This document shows, piece after piece, positions 16,771-24,110 of a stretch of DNA of 46,099 nucleotides (positions are counted from its first letter, which is position 1; each line of letters opens with the position of its first letter). The notes below the pieces were generated by a model that saw only the letters and a program-made list of their open reading frames with translations, had not been told where the DNA came from and searched no databases. The stretch is taken from assembly GCA_964383855.1 (NCBI GenBank), contig CAYLIP010000016.1:1-46099 (forward strand), in the 5' to 3' direction. The position numbers were made by a program, and so were the translations under genes. The DNA comes from CAZHAC01 sp964383855. Lineage in GTDB: Bacteria; Chloroflexota; Dormibacteria; Dormibacterales; Dormibacteraceae.

Positions 16771-19124
16771 GCCCAAGTCCAGCCCTGGATGTCGGGGGCG
16801 TCCTCGCCATGTTCGCGCGTGTACTGCCGGCAGCGCACCCGCTCGTCCTCCATTTGCTGCCGCAGATGCGCCGCCCGCTCGCGGAGGCCGGGCACGCGGT
16901 CGATCACATCCATCACCAGGTGGAAGCGGTCGAGGTCGTTGAGCATGACCATGTCGAAGGGAGTGGTCGTCGTCCCCTCTTCCGTGTAGCCGCGAACGTG
17001 CAGGTTGTCGTGGTTGGTGCGCCGGTAGGTCAGCCGGTGGATCAGCCACGGATAGCCGTGGTAGGCGAAGATCACCGGCTTCGAGGTCGTGAACACGGTG
17101 TCGAACTCGGCGCCCGGCATGCCGTGCGGGTGCTCTTCGGGTGGCTGCAGGCGCATCAGGTCGACGACGTTGACGGTCCTCACCCGGAGGTCGGGCAGAT
17201 GCCGGCGGAGCAGGTCGACCGCGGCCAGGGTTTCCAGGGTCGGGATGTCGCCGCAGCAGGCGAGCACGACGTCCGGCTCGCCGCCCTGGTCGCTGCTCGC
17301 CCACTCCCAGATGCCGAGGCCCCGCGTGCAGTGCAGCACGGCCTCCTCCATCGAGAGGTAGTCCAGGGCCGGCTGCTTGCCGGCCACGATCACGTTGATG
17401 TAGTTGCGGCTGCGAAGCACGTGGTCGCCCACGCTGAGGAGGCAGTTGGCGTCGGGGGGCAGGTAGACACGGATGATCTCCGCCTTCTTGTTGACCACGT
17501 GGTCGATGAAGCCCGGGTCCTGGTGCGAGAAGCCGTTGTGGTCCTGCCGCCAGACGTGCGAGGAGAGCAGGATGTTGAGAGAGGCGATCGGCCGCCGCCA
17601 GGACAGCTCGCGCGTCACCTTGAGCCACTTGGCGTGCTGGTTGACCATCGAGTCGACGATGTGGATGAAGGCCTCATAGCAGTTGAAGAGGCCGTGCCGG
17701 CCGGTCAGCAGGTAGCCCTCAAGCCAGCCCTCGCACACATGCTCGCTGAGGATCTCCATCACGCGCCCGCCGGCGCGCAGGTGGTCGTCGTTGGGGTCGT
17801 GCTCGGCGACCCAGTCGCGATCGGTGGCCTCGAACACGGCCTGGAGCCGGTTGGAGGCGGTCTCATCGGGCCCCATCAGCCGGAAGGTCTGGGGATTGGC
17901 GCGGATGACGTCGCGGAGAAAGGCGCCCAGCACCGCGGTTGCGCTGTGGCCCGACCGGCCGGGCGCCTCCACGGGCACTCCGTATCCCCGGAAGTCGGGC
18001 AGCTGCAGCTCGCGCAGCAGCAGGCCCCCGTTGGCGTGCGGATTGGCGCTCATCCGGCGGGTGCCCCGGGGGGCCGCCTGGGCGATGTCTTCGCGCAGGC
18101 GACCGTCGGCGTCGAAGAGCTCGCGCGGCCGGTAGCCCCTCATCCAGCCTTCCAGCGCGGCCAGGTGGCCGCTGCGCTCGGCGATGTCGGCCAGGGGGAC
18201 CTGGTGGGCGCGGAAGGTGCCCTCCACCTGCACGCCGTCGACGCGTTCTGGCCCCGTCCAACCCTTGGGTGTGACCAGGACGATCATCGGCCAGGCCGGC
18301 CGCTGCGGCTCTCGGCGCGAGCGCCGGGCCTGCTCCTGGATCTGGGCGATGCGGTCGAGGCAGGAGTCGAGCGTCGCCGCCATCAGCCGGTGCATGTGGG
18401 CGGGCTCATGGCCCTCGATCACGTGCGGTTCGTATCCATAACCGCGCAGCAGCTCGCAGAGCTCCTCCCGCGGGATCCTCGCGAGGACGGCCGGGTTGGC
18501 GATCTTCCAGCCGTTGAGGTGAAGGATCGGGAGCACCGCCCCATCCGTCCGGGGATCCAGGAACTTGTTGGAGTGCCAGCTGGTGGCGAGCGGTCCGGTC
18601 TCGGCCTCGCCGTCGCCCACCACGCAGCAGACGAGCAGGTCGGGGTTGTCGAAGGCCGCCCCGAAAGCGTGCGCCAGCGAGTAGCCGAGCTCGCCGCCCT
18701 CATGGATCGACCCAGGCGTCTCGGGAGCCACGTGGCTCGGGATCCCGCCCGGATACGAGAACTGGCGGAAGAGCTGCCGCATCCCCGCCTCGTCCTGGCT
18801 GATGTGCGGATAGACCTCGCTGTAGGTGCCCTCGAGGTAGGCGCAGGCGACGAGCCCGGGGCCGCCGTGCCCGGGCCCGATCACGTACATGGCGTCCAGG
18901 TCGCGCCCGACGATGGCGCGGTTCATGTGCGCGTAGATGAAGTTCAGCCCGGGCGTGGTTCCCCAGTGCCCGAGAAGCCGCGGCTTGACGTCCTCGATGC
19001 GCAGCGGCCGCTCGAGGAGCGGGTTGTCCCGCAGGTAGATCTGGCCGACGGAGAGGTAGTTGGCGGCACGCCACCAGGCGTGGAGCCGCTCAAGCTCGCC
19101 CTTGTCGAGCGCTCCCCGGGCCAC
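16764..19124 (-). CDS. xfp: Xylulose-5-P/fructose-6-P phosphoketolase
   Basis: A full-length 786-aa TPP enzyme. Typical features are the start LHAWWRAANYLSVGQIYL, GHWGTTPGLNFIYAHMNR, VIGPGHGGPGLVA, the TPP motif GDGEAETGPLATSWHSNKFL, MSANPHANGG, HDPNDDHLRAGGRVMEILSEH, SWRRPIASLNILLSSHVWRQ and the terminal REHGEDAPDIQGWTWAY. It cleaves xylulose-5-P or fructose-6-P with phosphate to acetyl-P plus a shorter sugar phosphate. GTG 19124 has CATACT (19131-19136) 6 nt upstream, a leaderless arrangement. The gene is convergent with acetate kinase, overlapping by 7 nt. Confidence 0.97.
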   Translation of the reverse strand: MARGALDKGELERLHAWWRAANYLSVGQIYLRDNPLLERPLRIEDVKPRLLGHWGTTPGLNFIYAHMNRAIVGRDLDAMYVIGPGHGGPGLVACAYLEGTYSEVYPHISQDEAGMRQLFRQFSYPGGIPSHVAPETPGSIHEGGELGYSLAHAFGAAFDNPDLLVCCVVGDGEAETGPLATSWHSNKFLDPRTDGAVLPILHLNGWKIANPAVLARIPREELCELLRGYGYEPHVIEGHEPAHMHRLMAATLDSCLDRIAQIQEQARRSRREPQRPAWPMIVLVTPKGWTGPERVDGVQVEGTFRAHQVPLADIAERSGHLAALEGWMRGYRPRELFDADGRLREDIAQAAPRGTRRMSANPHANGGLLLRELQLPDFRGYGVPVEAPGRSGHSATAVLGAFLRDVIRANPQTFRLMGPDETASNRLQAVFEATDRDWVAEHDPNDDHLRAGGRVMEILSEHVCEGWLEGYLLTGRHGLFNCYEAFIHIVDSMVNQHAKWLKVTRELSWRRPIASLNILLSSHVWRQDHNGFSHQDPGFIDHVVNKKAEIIRVYLPPDANCLLSVGDHVLRSRNYINVIVAGKQPALDYLSMEEAVLHCTRGLGIWEWASSDQGGEPDVVLACCGDIPTLETLAAVDLLRRHLPDLRVRTVNVVDLMRLQPPEEHPHGMPGAEFDTVFTTSKPVIFAYHGYPWLIHRLTYRRTNHDNLHVRGYTEEGTTTTPFDMVMLNDLDRFHLVMDVIDRVPGLRERAAHLRQQMEDERVRCRQYTREHGEDAPDIQGWTWAY

Positions 19125-19130
19125 TGCACC

Positions 19131-19158
19131 AGTATGCGCAGGCGCCGTGGACTAGCAT
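19131..19158. promoter_or_regulatory. Divergent leaderless promoters (xfp and maoC)
   Basis: CATACT on the minus strand (19136-19131) lies 6 nt from GTG 19124, and TAGCAT on the plus strand (19153-19158) lies 7 nt from GTG 19166. Neither gene has an SD. The whole intergenic region is 41 bp. Confidence 0.6.
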
Positions 19159-19165
19159 GGCCTGA

Positions 19166-19618
19166 GTGAAGACCCTCAAAGGCCTCGACGAGGTGCGCCA
19201 GTCCCAGGGGCAGGAATGGGGCACCAGCGATTGGCTCGAGATCAGGCAGGACCGGGTGGACCAGTTCGCCGACGCCACCGAGGATCACCAGTGGATCCAC
19301 GTCGACACCGAGAAGGCCGCCCAGGGTCCCTTCGGAACGACGATCGCGCACGGCTACCTGACGCTGTCGCTGATCGTCCCCCTGGCCGCACAGGTCTCGA
19401 AGGTCGAGGGCATCCGGATGGGCATCAACTACGGGCTCAACAAGGTCCGCTTCCCCAACCCGGTCCGCATCCCGGCCCGGATCCGCGCGCACGTGAAGAA
19501 CCTCTCGGTCGAGGACGTCGAGGGCGGGGTCCAGGTCGTAAACCAGGTCACGATCGAGGTCGAGGGCGCCGACAAGCCGGCCTGCGTGGCCGAGACGGTG
19601 ACCCGCCTCTACGCCTGA
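19166..19618 (+). CDS. MaoC-like (R)-enoyl-CoA hydratase
   Basis: A 150-aa hotdog hydratase. The hydratase-2 motif is complete: FADATEDHQWIHVD (Asp and His) followed by GTTIAHGYLTLSL. It should hydrate trans-2-enoyl-CoA to (R)-3-hydroxyacyl-CoA. GTG 19166 has a -10 hexamer 7 nt upstream. The DUF2087 gene follows immediately. It is divergent from phosphoketolase but with no obvious functional link to it. Confidence 0.9.
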   Translation: MKTLKGLDEVRQSQGQEWGTSDWLEIRQDRVDQFADATEDHQWIHVDTEKAAQGPFGTTIAHGYLTLSLIVPLAAQVSKVEGIRMGINYGLNKVRFPNPVRIPARIRAHVKNLSVEDVEGGVQVVNQVTIEVEGADKPACVAETVTRLYA

Positions 19619-19682
19619 CGGCGACCCGGAGTTCGAAAGGAAGGTCCTCCAGACCTTCATCCGCGATGGCCGCATCGTCCAG

Positions 19683-19898
19683 GTGCCCGCGCGCCACAAG
19701 AAGCGGATGGTCATCCTCAACTGGCTGGCTGGCCATTTCCGCCCCGGCGAGCGCTACACCGAGCGGCAGGTCTCCGAGCTCCTGGGGCGCTACTTCGACG
19801 ATTACGCGACCCTGCGCCGCCTGCTCGTCGACAACGAACTGATGCAGCGCAAGCACGGGCTCTACTGGCGCGCGGGCACGATGCCCTTCCCGGACTGA
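19683..19898 (+). CDS. DUF2087 protein (start uncertain)
   Basis: A 71-aa protein from GTG 19683: ARHKKRMVILNWLAGHFRPG, YTERQVSELLGRYFDDYATLRRLLVD and QRKHGLYWRAGTM match DUF2087, a winged-helix-like domain also found as the C-terminal part of some regulators. Family-typical residues EFERKVLQTFIRDGRIVQVP are encoded upstream in the same frame (19629-19682). No ATG, GTG or TTG lies between the in-frame stop at 19599 and 19683. The expected start position (19611, just before MaoC's stop) reads ACG. The domain probably binds nucleic acid; its role is unknown. Confidence 0.72.
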   Translation: MPARHKKRMVILNWLAGHFRPGERYTERQVSELLGRYFDDYATLRRLLVDNELMQRKHGLYWRAGTMPFPD

Positions 19899-19940
19899 TC
19901 GCAGGCGCCTGATCGCTTGTCGACCCCCGGGCACCGCTCG

Positions 19941-19946
19941 TAGCGT
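19941..19946 (+). promoter_or_regulatory. -10 of leaderless chaB promoter
   Basis: TAGCGT lies exactly 7 nt before ATG 19954 with no SD between. Confidence 0.5.
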
Positions 19947-19953
19947 CTGCCGC

Positions 19954-20337
19954 ATGAAGAAGAGCGAGCTGCCGGGAACCATCAAGCGTTCACCGGACAA
20001 GGCCCAGGAGACCTTCGCCAAGGTCCACGACAGCGCCGCCGAGGAATACGGAGACGGCGAGCGGGCCCACCGGACCGCATACGCGGCGCTCAAGCATTCG
20101 TTCGAGAAGGTCGGCGACCACTGGGAGCCCAAGGGCCGCAAGGGCCCGTCCGATCCGCGCGCCGCACAGGGCGGCCGGGCAGCCCGGGCGGGCGCGGGCG
20201 AGAGCTTCGGCGGCGTCGACTACTACGGACACACGAAGGCGGAGCTGCTGGAGCGCGCGGCCGGGCTCGACATCCGGGGCCGTTCGCGGATGGACAAGGC
20301 GGAGCTGGCCCGGGCGATCGCCCGCAAACAGGACTGA
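19954..20337 (+). CDS. ChaB-domain protein with Rho_N/SAP-like tail
   Basis: A 127-aa protein. Residues 1-60 match the ChaB domain (LPGTIKRSPDKAQETFAKVHDSAAEEYGDGERAHRTAYAALKH split across helices; note KRSP and AHRTAYAALKHSFEKVGDHW). A linker follows. The C-terminal 35 residues (YGHTKAELLERAAG...GRSRMDKAELARAIAR) form a SAP/Rho-N-like helix-extended-helix that often binds nucleic acid. ChaB proteins are named from the cation-transport regulator locus, but standalone members in high-GC bacteria are uncharacterised. It is highly charged and probably cytoplasmic. Confidence 0.82.
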   Translation: MKKSELPGTIKRSPDKAQETFAKVHDSAAEEYGDGERAHRTAYAALKHSFEKVGDHWEPKGRKGPSDPRAAQGGRAARAGAGESFGGVDYYGHTKAELLERAAGLDIRGRSRMDKAELARAIARKQD

Positions 20338-20376
20338 CCTGTCACAAACCCGGCCCCCGCGGTGCCTTCAACCGCG

Positions 20377-21291
20377 ATGGCGAAATCATCGCCGGCGCTG
20401 CAAATCCGGCGGCTGACCAAGACCTACGGCGGCATCCGAGCGGTTGACGAGCTCGACCTCGAGGTTCGCCGGGGCGAGATCTTCGGTTTCCTGGGTCCCA
20501 ACGGGGCCGGGAAGACGACCACCATCCGCATGGTCCTGGCGCTGGTCAGGCCCACGTCGGGGGCGGTCGAGATCCTGGGCCTGGACCTCGCCGCCCACCG
20601 CGCCCAGGTGCTGCCCCGGGTGGGAGCCCTGGTCGAGTCGCCCGCCCTCCACCTCTACCTCTCCGGTCGCGACAACCTGCGCGTGGTCGGCGACGTCCTC
20701 GGCGGCGTGCCGGAGTCCCGCCTCGACGAGCTGATCGAGCTGGTCGGCCTGACCGGGCGGGACCGCGACCGGGTGCGAACCTACTCCCTGGGCATGAAGC
20801 AGCGCCTTGGCGTCGCCATGGCCCTTCTCAACGACCCCGAGCTCCTCGTCCTCGACGAGCCCGCCAACGGGCTCGACCCCGCCGGGATCGTGGAGATGCG
20901 CGATCTCCTGCGTCAGCTCGCGGCCGCTGGCAAGACCGTCTTCATCTCCAGCCACGTGCTCAGCGAGGTCCAGCAGATCTGCTCGCGGGTGGCGATCATC
21001 GACCATGGCCGCCTGGTCCGCGTGGCTCCGGTGGCCGAGCTGCTGCAGAGCCCGGGTGAGTTCGAGGTCCGGGTCGACGACCCAGGCCGGCTGGTCGAGG
21101 CGCTGCAGCGGGAGGAGTGGGGGACCGCGGCGCGGATCGAGGACGGCCTGGTGGTGACCGGCGCGCCCGGCGGCCGCGGGCGGGCGCTGATCGCCTGGCT
21201 CGTCGCCAACCACCACCAGCCGGACAGCGTCGGCGAGCGCCAGCGTGAGCTGGAGGACGTCTTCCTCAGCCTGACCGGGGGTGCGGCGTGA
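20377..21291 (+). CDS. ABC transporter ATP-binding protein
   Basis: A 304-aa ATPase of the ABC-2/DrrA-like exporter class. Walker A is GPNGAGKTT, the signature YSLGMKQRLG, Walker B LLVLDEPANGLDP and the H-loop SSHVLSEV. The C-terminal 80 residues form the regulatory extension typical of DrrA-like proteins. ATG 20377 is used; GTG 20362 is in frame. It overlaps the permease by GTGA, so both are co-translated. The substrate cannot be predicted. Confidence 0.93.
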   Translation: MAKSSPALQIRRLTKTYGGIRAVDELDLEVRRGEIFGFLGPNGAGKTTTIRMVLALVRPTSGAVEILGLDLAAHRAQVLPRVGALVESPALHLYLSGRDNLRVVGDVLGGVPESRLDELIELVGLTGRDRDRVRTYSLGMKQRLGVAMALLNDPELLVLDEPANGLDPAGIVEMRDLLRQLAAAGKTVFISSHVLSEVQQICSRVAIIDHGRLVRVAPVAELLQSPGEFEVRVDDPGRLVEALQREEWGTAARIEDGLVVTGAPGGRGRALIAWLVANHHQPDSVGERQRELEDVFLSLTGGAA

Positions 21292-22169
21292 TCGCGGCCC
21301 GGCCGCTCCGGCCAAGCCTGACCGGCGCCTTCCGCGGCGAGCTGCTGAAGGTCAGCCGCCAGCTCTCCGTCTGGCTGATGCTGCTCGGCGCGCTCGTCCT
21401 GCTCGGCGTCGTCGTGCTCGCCGCGAGCACCGCCGGGCCCTTCAAGAGCGACCTCCTCAACCGGCCCACAGCCTTCGTCAACGACATCCTGCAGATCTAC
21501 GGAACCGTCTTCCAGGTCGGCTCCGGGATCTTCATGCTGATCGTGGGGGCGCGGCTGCTCGCCATGGAGTACTCGGCGGGAACCGTCCGAGTGCTCTACG
21601 CGCGCGGCGTTGGCCGGCTGCAGCTGCTGTCGGTCAAGGCGGCCGCCCTGGTGGTCCTCGGCCTCGGGTTGCTGGTGGGCTATGTGGCCGTCGTCGCGGT
21701 CATCGTCCTGGTCACGGTCCAGGTGTGGGCCGGGAGCCTGTCGCCGCTCGGCCAGGTGTCGAGCGTGGCCTGGCAGGACGCCGGCCGCGCGCTCGTCTTC
21801 TACTCGGCCAACATCGGCGTGCTGGTGCTGGTGGCGGCCGCGGCGGCCGCCCTGGGGCGGTCGCTGACCTTCGGGCTGCCGGCCGCTCTCAGCCTGTTCC
21901 CCGCCGACAACTTCGCCTCGCTGATCCTGATGCTGGTCGCACGGGTCACGCAGCACCAGCACCCCTGGCTCGACATCAACCAGTGGTTCCTTGGTCCCAA
22001 CCTCAACTACGTGCTGTCGCTGTGGGAGGTGTCGAAGCCCCGCCCGGCGTTCTCGTCGCCGGCCGCCAGCGTTGACCTGACGCACGTGGTGGCGGTTGTC
22101 TGCGCCTGGGCCGCCGGCCTCGCGGTGGTGGCCATCGTGAGAACCGTCCGTACAGACGTGCTCGAGTAG
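21288..22169 (+). CDS. ABC-2 type permease
   Basis: A 293-aa integral membrane protein with about six TM segments (near 25-48, 75-95, 110-140, 165-190, 195-215 and 265-288). The region after TM2, LLAMEYSAGTVRVLYARGVGRLQLL, is the conserved ABC-2 permease motif (EY..GT.R). It forms the exporter with the ATPase encoded immediately upstream; the GTG start overlaps that gene's stop. Confidence 0.9.
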   Translation: MIAARPLRPSLTGAFRGELLKVSRQLSVWLMLLGALVLLGVVVLAASTAGPFKSDLLNRPTAFVNDILQIYGTVFQVGSGIFMLIVGARLLAMEYSAGTVRVLYARGVGRLQLLSVKAAALVVLGLGLLVGYVAVVAVIVLVTVQVWAGSLSPLGQVSSVAWQDAGRALVFYSANIGVLVLVAAAAAALGRSLTFGLPAALSLFPADNFASLILMLVARVTQHQHPWLDINQWFLGPNLNYVLSLWEVSKPRPAFSSPAASVDLTHVVAVVCAWAAGLAVVAIVRTVRTDVLE

Positions 22170-22232
22170 CGTAGACTGCCGCGCCAAACGCGCCGCCCGC
22201 CACTCACGCGCACCCTGCCCATGGAGGAAACG

Positions 22233-22316
22233 ATGCCCAGGTTCACAGACGAAGACGATGAGTGCGGCTGCGCCCAGTGCCGGGAGGACGCCGGTTCTGA
22301 TCCCGGCCGCGGCTAG
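22233..22316 (+). CDS. 27-aa acidic CxC..C microprotein
   Basis: MPRFTDEDDECGCAQCREDA and seven further residues, from ATG 22233 preceded by GGAGGA and AACG, an excellent SD. An ATG at 22221 is in frame but forms part of the SD. The CGCAQC cluster could bind a metal ion. It lies 63 bp after the ABC permease with TAGACT/TAGCGT hexamers near that gene's end that could serve as a -10. Its stop overlaps the stop of the convergent gene (CTAG). I do not recognise it. Support comes from SD strength and sense-like composition only. Confidence 0.5.
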   Translation: MPRFTDEDDECGCAQCREDAGSDPGRG

Positions 22317-22585
22317 TTAGTTAGAGCAGCCCGCCCCAGCTCGTCGGCGGGGTGCTCGACGACGGCGAGAACGCGCGGGCCCATGAAGCGCGCCGTGCGC
22401 ACGATGCGGCCGCCCCGCGTCAGCTCGTTCACCTCGACCGCCGTGCGCGAGGTCTTCACCTCTATGCGCCGGCCTGCGCGCATCGCGCGCACCTCGTACT
22501 CCCTGGCGGTTCCGCCGCCCGCGTCCACCAGCACCTCGACCCGATCGTTCTTCGCCACGGCCGATTTATTCCCAAAACCGGCCAT
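22313..22585 (-). CDS. Small conserved-looking hypothetical protein
   Basis: A 90-aa protein from ATG 22585, rich in Val, Arg and Glu. The body (DRVEVLVDAGGG, REYEVRAMRAGRRIEVKTS, AVEVNELTRGGRIVRTARF) reads as a small beta-rich fold ending in ALVEHP-like residues. I recall no function. It shares direction with the two genes upstream of it (22618-22998 and 22999-23223) and probably belongs to the same run of short genes. Its stop codon overlaps that of the convergent microprotein. Confidence 0.6.
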   Translation of the reverse strand: MAGFGNKSAVAKNDRVEVLVDAGGGTAREYEVRAMRAGRRIEVKTSRTAVEVNELTRGGRIVRTARFMGPRVLAVVEHPADELGRAALTN

Positions 22586-22617
22586 CCGCAATCAGGAGTC
22601 GGACGTCCCTGGGAGCC

Positions 22618-22998
22618 CTACCAGTCCCGCTCGTTCTCCTCGCCGACCTCGTTGGTCATGGGCCCCTCCATCGCGGGGTCACCCAGCTCCTCGTCGCTCT
22701 CCGGATCGACCAGCGACCCCTCCGCGGAGGCCTCGTTGACCATCTGCTCGTAGGCGGCGTGCGCGTTGCCGGCGGTGGGGAAGGCGAAAACCTCGGACTC
22801 GCGTCCGACCTCGATGTCCTCGTTGGCCTCGGCGGACCCGTGCCGGAAAACGTAGCTCTGGCCGTCGTCGGTATCGAGAAAGAGGGAGAGGTACTGACCG
22901 CCGGCCAGTTCGGCGCGCTGGTCGGCCTCGCCCGCGCTCTCCAGCTCCCAGAGTCTCGACAGGACCTGCTGGTCGAGCCGGTCGTCCTGCTCAGACAC
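22618..22998 (-). CDS. Acidic hypothetical protein
   Basis: A 126-aa protein with a strongly acidic composition; the C-terminal 35 residues are especially rich in Asp and Glu. The start MSEQDDRLDQQVLSRLWELE is helical. The middle (QYLSLFLDTDDGQSYVFRHG, FPTAGNAHAAYEQMVNEA) looks like a small alpha/beta domain. GTG 22998 directly follows the stop of the upstream DUF6582-like gene with no gap, so translation is coupled. Function unknown. Confidence 0.62.
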   Translation of the reverse strand: MSEQDDRLDQQVLSRLWELESAGEADQRAELAGGQYLSLFLDTDDGQSYVFRHGSAEANEDIEVGRESEVFAFPTAGNAHAAYEQMVNEASAEGSLVDPESDEELGDPAMEGPMTNEVGEENERDW

Positions 22999-23223
22999 TC
23001 AATCGGGTTCCTTGGAGAGTTCCACTCCGAACTTCTTGGCCGCCTTTTCGATCCGCCTCTTGGCCTCTTCCTTCTCCGACTTGCTCACCCCCTCGACCTG
23101 GTTGAACCGAGCCGACGCGTTGCGCACGTGGCTGGCGTCGGTGAGAGGCTCCTTGCGCTCTTTGGGGAACGCGAAGGCGCTGTCGGGAAGCTTGTCGCGC
23201 TTCTTTTCGTTTAGTTCACCCAT
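22999..23223 (-). CDS. DUF6582-like small protein
   Basis: A 74-aa basic protein. KLPDSAFAFPKERKEPL, DASHVRNASARFNQVEGVS and the terminal KRRIEKAAKKFGVEL match a small domain annotated DUF6582 in phage and bacterial proteins, where it often follows a prohead-protease-type or in-vivo-processing region. Here it is free-standing. No phage gene is nearby. It is first in a run of minus-strand small genes and lies divergent from the hydratase at 23287 with 63 bp between. Confidence 0.7.
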   Translation of the reverse strand: MGELNEKKRDKLPDSAFAFPKERKEPLTDASHVRNASARFNQVEGVSKSEKEEAKRRIEKAAKKFGVELSKEPD

Positions 23224-23273
23224 AACACCAAATACGATACCGAAGGTGACAGCTATGGCCCGCGGCGAGCGAA

Positions 23274-23279
23274 TAGTCT
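23274..23279 (+). promoter_or_regulatory. -10 of leaderless hydratase promoter
   Basis: TAGTCT lies exactly 7 nt before ATG 23287 and no SD is present. Confidence 0.55.
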
Positions 23280-23286
23280 GGCCGTC

Positions 23287-24075
23287 ATGAGACTCGACGA
23301 GCTGGAGGACGTCACGTACCAGGTGGACAGCGGCCTGGCCTGGGTAACCATCAACCGCCCCGAGCGCTACAACGCCTTCCGGGGCCGCACGGTCGACGAG
23401 CTGATCGCCTGCTTCAAGAGCGCCTGGGCCGATCCGGCGGTGGGTGTGGTGGCCCTCACCGGGGCCGGCGACAAGGCGTTCTGCGCCGGCGGCGACCAGA
23501 AGCAGCGACAGGAGACCGGCGATTACGGGCCTACCGAAACCGGGGTCTTCGAGATCGAGGCGCTGCACCGCCTGATCCGCGACATACCCAAGCCGGTGAT
23601 CGCCGCCGTCAACGGGCTGGCGATCGGTGGCGGCCACGTCCTCCACGTGATCTGCGATCTCACGATCGCCGCCGAGCACGCCCGGTTCGGGCAGGCAGGC
23701 CCACGGGTCGGCTCCTTCGACGCCGGCTTCGGCACCGCCTACCTGGCCAGGATCCTGGGCGAGAAGCGGGCCCGGGAGGTCTGGTTCCTGTGCCGGCAGT
23801 ACGACGCCGCCACGATGGAGCGGTGGGGCCTGGTCAATGCCGTGGTTCCGGGCGACCGGCTGCGCGACGAGGTGCGCGGATGGGCGGACGAGATCCTGGC
23901 CATGAGCCCGACGGCCCTTCAGATGGTCAAGCAGTCATTCAACGCCGACTCCGCGGCCATCACCGGCATCTCGTCGATGGGGTTCTCAGCCCTGCACGTG
24001 TTCGAGAAGACGGAGGAGGCGAGGGAGGGGGTCAGGGCGTTCAACGAGCGGCGAAAGCCCGACTTTCGGCGCTAG
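23287..24075 (+). CDS. MenB/BadI-like crotonase-family enzyme
   Basis: A 262-aa crotonase-fold protein. Residues RPERYNAFRGRTVDELI, AFCAGGDQK, IGGGHVLHVICDLTIAAEHA, FGQAGPRVGSFDAGFG, GEKRAREVWFLCRQY and the end REGVRAFNERRKPDF occur in both MenB (naphthoyl-CoA synthase) and BadI (2-ketocyclohexanecarboxyl-CoA hydrolase). The N- and C-terminal parts look closer to BadI and the centre to MenB, so the reaction is Dieckmann-type ring closure or its reverse. No other men or bad gene is in the window. A leaderless ATG start is supported by TAGTCT 7 nt upstream. Confidence 0.82.
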   Translation: MRLDELEDVTYQVDSGLAWVTINRPERYNAFRGRTVDELIACFKSAWADPAVGVVALTGAGDKAFCAGGDQKQRQETGDYGPTETGVFEIEALHRLIRDIPKPVIAAVNGLAIGGGHVLHVICDLTIAAEHARFGQAGPRVGSFDAGFGTAYLARILGEKRAREVWFLCRQYDAATMERWGLVNAVVPGDRLRDEVRGWADEILAMSPTALQMVKQSFNADSAAITGISSMGFSALHVFEKTEEAREGVRAFNERRKPDFRR

Positions 24076-24103
24076 CCCGGGCCGGTCGGGCAACCGGCCT
24101 GGG
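24076..24103. terminator. Strong hairpin between convergent genes
   Basis: CCCGGGCCGGT pairs with ACCGGCCTGGG over 11 positions (one G-T pair) around a 6-nt loop. It follows the hydratase stop immediately and faces the Xre-TPR gene end. There is no T-tract, so termination may be weak or factor-assisted. Confidence 0.5.
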
Positions 24104-24110
24104 AGGGGGC

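Noticed and set aside
15675..19169. A 1164-codon plus-strand open frame
   Set aside because: It runs antisense to the clear phosphoketolase gene and through acetate kinase in the wrong frame; its composition is the usual product of high-GC codon bias.
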